The notes under the pieces are model-generated. The model saw only the letters and a program-made list of their open reading frames with translations, did no database searches and was not told the origin of the DNA. Below are positions 57,684 through 64,000 of a DNA stretch of 64,000 nt, in pieces. Each line of letters opens with the position of its first letter. Position 1 is the stretch's first letter. Origin of the DNA: Enoplolaimus lenunculus (lineage: Eukaryota; Nematoda; Enoplea; Enoplida; Thoracostomopsidae); assembly GCA_030248215.1 (NCBI GenBank), contig JASANG010004088.1, forward strand, positions 94,601-158,600, in the 5' to 3' direction. The position numbers and the translations under genes are program-made.

Positions 57684-60600
57684 TCAAACTTGATAGTCTG
57701 GATTCTTCGCTGGAGTTTCATCTGAGCGATAAATTTAATGTGGTAGTAGCCCGAGAGCTTTGATTTGCTTATACTGATCCGGAATTTCACACAGCGACTC
57801 AACTGCGAACGCAACTGAACGCTTTTTGCTGTCGCGTTGCGCTTCGACAATTTCGTGGAATTCGACAAAGTGAAAGTTGTCCCACGGTCGTTTTGGGAGT
57901 GATTCGTCAAATACCTGAGAATGAAAAATTAATAATTTTATTGGGCGTCATTTAGTTTACTGAGCCCGTTTATGTCTAAGTCTACAGCTAAAACTACCGC
58001 TAAACGTTAACCTTTGCAAATGCTATAGGTCTCCAATTTTGTTTGTGACTTTGGCCAATGGGGACATAACCTTAAACGTGATAAAACAGCCGCTTGAACC
58101 AAACGTTACATTTTAGAAGTTTGATTATTTGAGTTTGAATTCGTGTTTTATATTTATACATATTATAACTGCATGGTAGGGAATTGAATGAGTATATAAT
58201 ATGTAATATATAGAAATCCTAAACCTTTAACACGTGGAAATGTATCACTAGCAACGAGATGCTAAAAGCGACCATTTTTATCATAAATAAATTTCAATAC
58301 AAACCCAATCAAACCAACTTCTGTTTTGCGTTGAGAATCCCACATGCAAACCCGAAGGAACCCAAAGGCATTCAACTGATTTATTTACTTTGGGACGGAT
58401 ATGCCTTTGGAAAACAGAACTATTACCCTCATCATTTGCCATGGACCATCGCCAACCCCAACAACCACAATGGACAGGGGATAATTGCAAGCATCGACAA
58501 TTGCACGCCGTGTTGCGCGCTCGTTTGTTACTTGACCGTCCGCGACTATCACTAAGATGTGGTACTGAAACATGGATACTGAGGCCTGTTAGTTGGGTTA
58601 TAACTAGCGAAAAGTTTGAATCGGCTATTTATTTACCCTACCCCGATTGGAATTAATCTAAAGCTCAAGCTTGCTTCATAGCAGTCCCCGAATAAAGCTG
58701 TCTACCGCTGCTGATCTATACATGGACCGATTGCGCCATGACAAACTGGCAAGCGTATTTTTTTTATTTGTGGTACAATTCATGTTATTCTCTGCTTGAA
58801 CAATTTAAATTCCTTTTCAACTATAGAGGAGATATAGGAAAACTTAATTTCCGGAAACTCGCTGTTTTTATGTTGCCAAGTACACCGATGAAACTTGGGA
58901 TTTTTTTCAGTTGTATTTTTAGTATATTAAACATGCTGATTAAATAAACGGTTCGCTTATTCAATACAGCGAACGTGCTTTGAATATGAGTTTCTCGAGT
59001 AGACAGTAAATAGATGTTTATACGACAGAAGGGAACTTATATAAAGTGAACAAATGTATAATATGACGGCCAAAAAGAGAACAGGCACATTCTAATAATT
59101 ATTGCTGTCTGTACGAAAAGCGTTATAAACCGCGATATATTTGATACGTTTTGCTTAATTTTGGACATTGAAATATTTTTTAAAAATTTTAATAATTACA
59201 CCCCGCACTTACGTCGTTGATTTCTTTACAAATTTCAATCGATTTGAATATTAGTGGGGCAAAATTTGTCGGTCCGCTTAGCGTCACCTTTGGCGTTCGA
59301 TGATTGTAGACTTTAAGTACCTGTAAATATTACTGCTAAAAGTTTTCGATGACGTAGTCGTAGTATAATTATTTTTGTGCCCGATGCATAGCAGGTAGTG
59401 GTTCTTTTAACTTAAATTTGTAGCCTGTCAGTTAAAACCGTATTTCAGTCTGGCCCGTAGCCAAGGGGGGTGGCTCAGCTACCCCGGAAACGCTTTGGCC
59501 CACTCTGGAAAGTCTTCAACCTTGCTTATAAATTATTAAACCCCTTGTACGCCCCTCCTGAAAAATAGTTATCACCCCTAGTACCGTGAACTGGCTACGG
59601 GCTTGAATTCAGGTGACATTTCGGTTTTGGTGTTGATGTGGAACCAGTTGTTACTTTTGTATTATGGTTCGACAACTAACACTCCCAGCGGTGCAGTGGC
59701 CAACTGTCGTGCTGTACAAATCTACAGCCGGCCTGTTGAATTTGAACCATTGAACAGATTGAGAGGCTTAGCTTTGTAAATATTTTTATAAATGGACAGT
59801 GGTGAGTTAGTTTATATCAAAATTTTATCACAGGTATTAATGCCAATTCAGCGTTTCACACTACTCTTAAACAGAATAGTCTATCAATATTTCAAAGACG
59901 GTGCATGTGAAAGTTTAAGAATCATGCCGACATAAAACAGTCGGCAGGATTTCGTACTTGTGTAAGGTTTTTATAGCAGTTGATTCGTAGCTTAAATAAC
60001 CATGATTGCAAAATTTAACATTGAACAGTTACCTCGTCGAAACTGCGGCAGTAACCGCCTTTTTCTTTCAATGAAAATATTGAATTGTCTTTGGTTTTCG
60101 CATCGCCAAAACCGAATACTGGAATTTGTCCTGAAGTCGCAAACGGTGCCAGAGTTCGACCCATAATTTCGATTACCTGAAATCACACATTGAACAGAGT
60201 GGTTAATTTTACAAAATTTCAAATTTGTTGGCGACAAATATCATTTATTTATATAATAAATAGTGATTTTTAGCGTCCACAATATATTCTAAATGTTTCG
60301 TGTGGGTACAAATTATTCGCAGGCATACATTTTATATATTTTAAACGATGTGCGTGTATTCAGTCGGATAATTTCATGTTTTTTGCAGATTCTCGCAACT
60401 CATTTTTTTATCTTATCATCGCGATACTGTAGTAGCTCGAATAAGACGGGGGCTGATTTTTATTTGGCATCCCCAGAGGGTACTCTCCCCCAGTTATTCG
60501 GTTACGTACTGTTATTTATTTTTAACGCGCCCTCCACCGCGCTTCCGTTTCTGATATAGATCCGTTATTGCATATTATCGGTTTAATTAAACGTTTATTT

Positions 60601-62479
60601 TGTCTTGTAGCTTCAAAGATAGTGCAAAGTTATTCTACGGAATATACTTTCAAAACTTAAGTACACTTTAAAGTTTCTAACTCAACTTTATTTGGTCCTA
60701 CAGTCATTTATGCAGTACAATTAGGGATAGGACTCTGATTAGGGTTTAGGGACTCTATCCGCTTACGGACTCTTATTATGGACATGAATTCCAATTGATT
60801 GTGACTCAAAACGGGGATCCCCTCTTATTACACCCTCAAATCCGTATCCCTACAGTATGGAATTGGATACAGAACGACAAACTGAACTAAATGGTGGAAA
60901 AGTGCGTCTTTAATAAAAATGTGTGCCTGGCAAATTTTAACTGCGAAATTGTATCCTTTTGAAAAGCAGAGGGTACGTGTTTGTTGTAAACAATGCCAAT
61001 AATGTACTGAGGACCATTTCAGTACCAGGGACAACAAAGTGAAGATGTAAATATGAATCGTATCTTTAAAAATTCTATATGTTTAGGGTTATAGCGGTTC
61101 CTTTTAGCTTCGACTAATACCTACACAAACGATTTTAAAGTTTACGTGTCGAATGTTATTTTTATGAGTTCGATTTGACACACAGTTCTGAACTTGTGGT
61201 TAAAAAACTGTACTACTATTCTCAATGGCGGATCCATGGGGGGAAGGCCACCCCGGTCGTGGCCCCCGACAAAAATTATATAGAGTGTCAATTGCTGTTC
61301 TACGCTGTTTATTTCTCTGTTTTATACAGAATAGTATAAGTAGCTGCCTTTAAATTTGTGCCTGTTTGAAACCAAATCCGAACTTATGTTTCCACCCGGT
61401 TGTTTAGATCTAAATTGTGTTGATGCGTTAGTTTTTTTGTGATTCATCGCAATTGCACGAACGTAAAGAAGCCAGATTTATGGCAATAGTTCGTGGTTTG
61501 TATGTGGGTCAAAAATAAGTTTATTACCTGTGAAATTTTGCCCCCCCCCCCCATTTTGAGATCCTGGATGGATCCGCCACTGACCATTCTGCTCAGTTTG
61601 TCCCAATGATTGTAGTCTTATTGAGTGTATATATGATTTGGAAATTAGTTGTAGTGAACGCAACTAAATAATAGCACCGTTTTAGTACAGCCCGCGATTC
61701 TGTATATATCTGTATGTCGCAGTGGGCAAACTATAAAATGAGTTGCGCCGAACAGCAAAAAAACATTGAAATTATCAGAGGTCGTCAACACCAGATTGCT
61801 TACTCTCCGTCCAAAATATATAAGCCTGCTAATAATTTGTACTGGAAAAAGGAAGGCAAATATCCATAGGGGCCCAATTTGTTCGTAATAATGGGTGGCC
61901 ATACTCGGATGAAATTTTGCCGGGTGGGGCGGCATAATTACATGGATAACAAATTTTTTCATGCCACCCGTTGTCCATATCTTTCTCAATCTGCTTCTAG
62001 TTTTGATCCATGATAGATTGCTAATAGGGGTGTTAAAGTTTCTATGGTATTTCATTTCAACTACTTTTCTTAGAAATGTCAACGAAAGTGTAAACCCATT
62101 TCTGAAACCAAACGTTTCTTTCACTTGATATTTCAAAATGACGTCATCGTTAATATTCGGTTTCTTCTGCCAGAAATGCAGCTGTTGCTATGTGCAGAAG
62201 TTGTTTAGCAAATTACGTTTAGGCTCAAGCGTATACTTAGGAAAAGGATTACCTATAGTTAAGCTTTGCCTAAGCCTACCCCTATGTTCCTTTAACCTTG
62301 AATGTGGGGAAAGTGTACAATAACCGGAAAGTTTTTTGTTTCCTATACTTTGCCCAAAATTTGGAGATCTCGTAATACCTGTTGGTACGGATTTGGAACA
62401 TTTGCGTCAATCGAATGCAGTGATTTCCCTTCGAAACAAAATTCTCCTTGATATTTATTCGACGCGGTGTAGTCAATAC
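57684..62479 (-). CDS. copine/RGLG-type von Willebrand A protein, last five exons (5' partial)
   Basis: Minus-strand exons: 62479-62379 (begins in phase 1), 60176-60033, 59320-59213, 58564-58427, 57914-57684; 722 nt, 240 residues to a TGA stop, all GT-AG. The fold is the copine-type vWA domain: [85 protein letters not shown] and [14 protein letters not shown]. The metal-ion site is intact: D-x-T-x-S, the T of SGPT and the D of ADG. Copines and plant RGLG ubiquitin ligases share this domain, but here no RING follows; the protein ends about 30 residues after the domain. The N-terminal part (normally ending ...AGLESSNLIxG) was not found in the remaining 1.5 kb and may lie beyond the right edge, so C2 domains cannot be excluded. 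Confidence 0.9.
59452..59602. mobile_element. MITE, GGCCCGTAGCC family, copy 5
   Basis: Left GGCCCGTAGCCAAGGGGGG, right GAACTGGCTACGGGC; in intron 2 of the vWA gene. Confidence 0.75.
59682..59755 (+). repeat. tRNA-like relic
   Basis: A-box-like GGTGCAGTGGCC, a hairpin CTGTA/TACAG at the anticodon position, and B-box-like GTTGAATTTGAACC. Too diverged for a working tRNA. Confidence 0.4.
60425..60857. mobile_element. TIR element, TACTGTAGTGACCCG family, copy 4
   Basis: Left TACTGTAGTAGCTCGAATAAG, right AATCCGTATCCCTACAGTA; internal GGTTACGTACTGTTATTTATTTTTAAC matches copy 1. In intron 1 (of the visible part) of the vWA gene. Confidence 0.72.
61222..61583. mobile_element. MITE with TGGCGGATCC ends
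   Basis: Left CAATGGCGGATCCATGGGGGG, right CCTGGATGGATCCGCCACTG, preceded by a run of C. In an intron of the vWA gene. Confidence 0.65.
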
Positions 62480-62764
62480 CTAAACAAATAATTGTACTTG
62501 AAAAATTGCATAGAAATGTAAACTTATTTAACTTTGGGCTCAAGCGTCAAGCTCTTATAGTCAAGCGGTGACGGTAAGTGTCGTTTTCGTTGAATTTTGA
62601 CTTCATAAATGAGGCTAGAATTAGGTTTTTTAATGAAGTTTAAAATATTCATGCGAGAACTGGTTAAAAAATATGGATTTAGTCGATCTATAGGTTATGC
62701 GTTACTTTTGACATCGACTAGGACCACACGTTTGTGAATTCACAAGTCATACTTATATATTTAA

Positions 62765-63008
62765 ACGTTTCTCACATGAATATTTTCTATTTCCCCTGAG
62801 ACCTACTTTTATGCTAGGATTCGAACGCCAGTGACTGGAGTGGGAGGCGTATACCATCACCACTCAGCTGTAGGAGCTTGACGCTCGAGCCCGAGGGGGC
62901 TCTCACGTCTTGTGGTGATTTAGTACTATGTATACGTGTTGCAATTGTGAAACACGGTGCGATATATATTATTTACCGTATATACACTGCGCTGAGTTGC
63001 GACTTCCC
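62765..63008. mobile_element. TTAA-flanked MITE with tRNA-like core, fourth copy
   Basis: TTAA at 62761-62764 and 63009-63012. The left tip is mutated (ACGTTTCTCACATGAAT) and the right tip shortened to GAGTTGCGACTTCCC. The tRNA-like core and GAGCCCGAGGGGGCTC hairpin match the copies at 20640-21491, more than 40 kb away. Confidence 0.72.
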
Positions 63009-63048
63009 TTAATTACTGCTGGATTTCGAATTTTGAGTGTATTTACAA

Positions 63049-63308
63049 TGTCTGATGCTGGCGCAGTGAAATGGAATCATCTAACAGAAGAACAATGGCT
63101 GTTTCAATACACCCGTTGGAGCTCACATACTGACCGTGTTGATTTTGAAACGGTTCTGAATACTCAGCTCAGGATTTTCGGATGGAACCAAGATAAAACC
63201 ATAAACTATTGGACAAAACCGAAAATCCACCGAATAAAAAGCTGTGCCACGATAAATGCTGAGTGTAATAAGTGTCCGCTTCTGTTTTCGATTCCGTTAA
63301 AGAAATAA
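63049..63308 (+). CDS. hypothetical 86-codon open frame
   Basis: ATG to TAA, beginning MSDAGAVKWNHLTEEQWLFQ; five tryptophans, mixed charge, no signal peptide, no recognised domain. It starts 40 bases after a TTAA element, and an AATAAA lies about 75 bases past the stop. Codon mix looks more coding-like than neighbouring frames, but there is no splice or family support. Confidence 0.25.
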
Positions 63309-64000
63309 CGGAAATTCCCTTTATTTTTACGTTCAATATTAGATATAAATCATATATTTATGTTGCTATGCAATTGCTTTCGAAATAAAATTGAAATAAA
63401 GGAATTCATCCAAAACTGTTCCTAAACTTTAGAAAAGCTCGTTGAATATTTGCACACCGCGTGTGTGCTTAGCAGCAAAATAAAACATCTTTGAAACGTT
63501 TTACATTTTAATATCGGTTTTCCGTTTCCGTTTCGTTTGGGTTATTTTTACCTATGCATTATCCGGTTGACTATATTGTTCCAGTAAACGTATTCTAAAC
63601 GAGTTACTGTAAGTAGTAATGATTTAGCATGACCCTATTACCGGTGTAACAAAAACATATGGCATTTTCGTCAAATCTTTTATTAACAATCAGCGAATTT
63701 GTTTACGAGATTATTATCCATCAAATTGTTAAGTTGTGAAGTCCGAATTTTGATTGATGAGAACAATGAATTATGTAGCTAGTGACTTCAATCAGCAAGA
63801 CTTTTTTCGGAAATGTTTATACTCAATTAGAGATCTGACTTGATTCGTCACAAAGTACAAATAGAAGAGTTTATGTCAGTCGGCGCACTGATTTTTTGCT
63901 TATTGAAATTCACTCAGCATTGGTAGTTGTACGGTTGCGTGGTCTTATGCGCAATTTGTGTAAGTGTTGTGTTTGTGCATTGGCTATGTAAGGTCTGGAC

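Larger units (their letters stand above)
62480..64000. other. right-hand region upstream of the visible vWA exons
   Basis: Holds the fourth TTAA element (62765-63008) and an open frame at 63049-63308. I searched the minus strand for the missing vWA N-terminal exon and found none with a suitable phase-1 donor. Confidence 0.55.

Noticed and set aside
61645-62136. Longest open frame in the window, 163 codons on the minus strand
   Set aside because: It lies in an intron of the vWA gene, shows no domain or plausible splice context, and its codon mix is not coding-like.
1-64000. Retroviral, LTR, Polinton or other virus-like element; CRISPR; operon structure
   Set aside because: No polymerase, integrase, capsid or envelope motif was seen in any frame, no long direct terminal repeats, and no bacterial-type organisation.

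Overview
The window is eukaryotic and animal. Genes are split by GT-AG introns, base composition is AT-rich, and about 30 short non-autonomous DNA elements lie between and inside genes. Gene content (synaptotagmin, phospholipid scramblase, FUT8, a copine/RGLG-type vWA protein, a Ly6-like receptor), mostly sub-kilobase to 3.5-kb introns and the MITE load suggest an invertebrate, perhaps a tunicate. That placement is inference from gene style, not from a marker. All gene models were assembled by hand from reading frame, splice phase and family motifs, and the four complete ones total an exact multiple of three.

Layout. 1-3.3 kb: upstream repeats. 3,329-14,523 (+): a complete nine-exon synaptotagmin (384 aa), with an extra phase-1/phase-1 hydrophobic exon candidate in its third intron. 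18,048-26,138 (+): a nine-exon phospholipid scramblase (345 aa) with a tandemly duplicated N-terminal exon; the intron between the two copies holds a 141-bp satellite, a TIR element and three tandem TTAA elements with a tRNA-like core. 30,068-52,439 (+): a complete twelve-exon alpha-1,6-fucosyltransferase FUT8 (577 aa) with all visible catalytic motifs, the C-terminal SH3 domain and one GC-AG intron. Its 16-kb sixth intron contains, on the opposite strand, a complete four-exon gene (38,677-35,935) for a secreted-then-anchored Ly6/three-finger protein with ten cysteines and one membrane helix. 62,479-57,684 (-): the last five exons of a copine/RGLG-type von Willebrand A protein; its first exon was not found and may lie past the right edge.

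Mobile DNA. I see no autonomous transposase, reverse transcriptase or viral gene. The repeats are MITE-like families with clear inverted ends: hAT-like elements (one with a perfect 8-bp target duplication), a TTAA/CCCTTT family, a family beginning TACTGTAGTGACCCG, a family ending in GGCCCGTAGCC, a family ending in CCCGTATTCTC, a GTATAGCGC palindrome family, and elements whose centres are filled with CCTAAG hexamers. tRNA-like SINE pieces are also present.

Functionally the genes do not form a pathway. Synaptotagmin and scramblase both act on membranes in calcium signalling, but the scramblase appears to have lost the family's acidic calcium loop. FUT8 is a Golgi glycan enzyme, and the nested receptor-like gene is independent of it.
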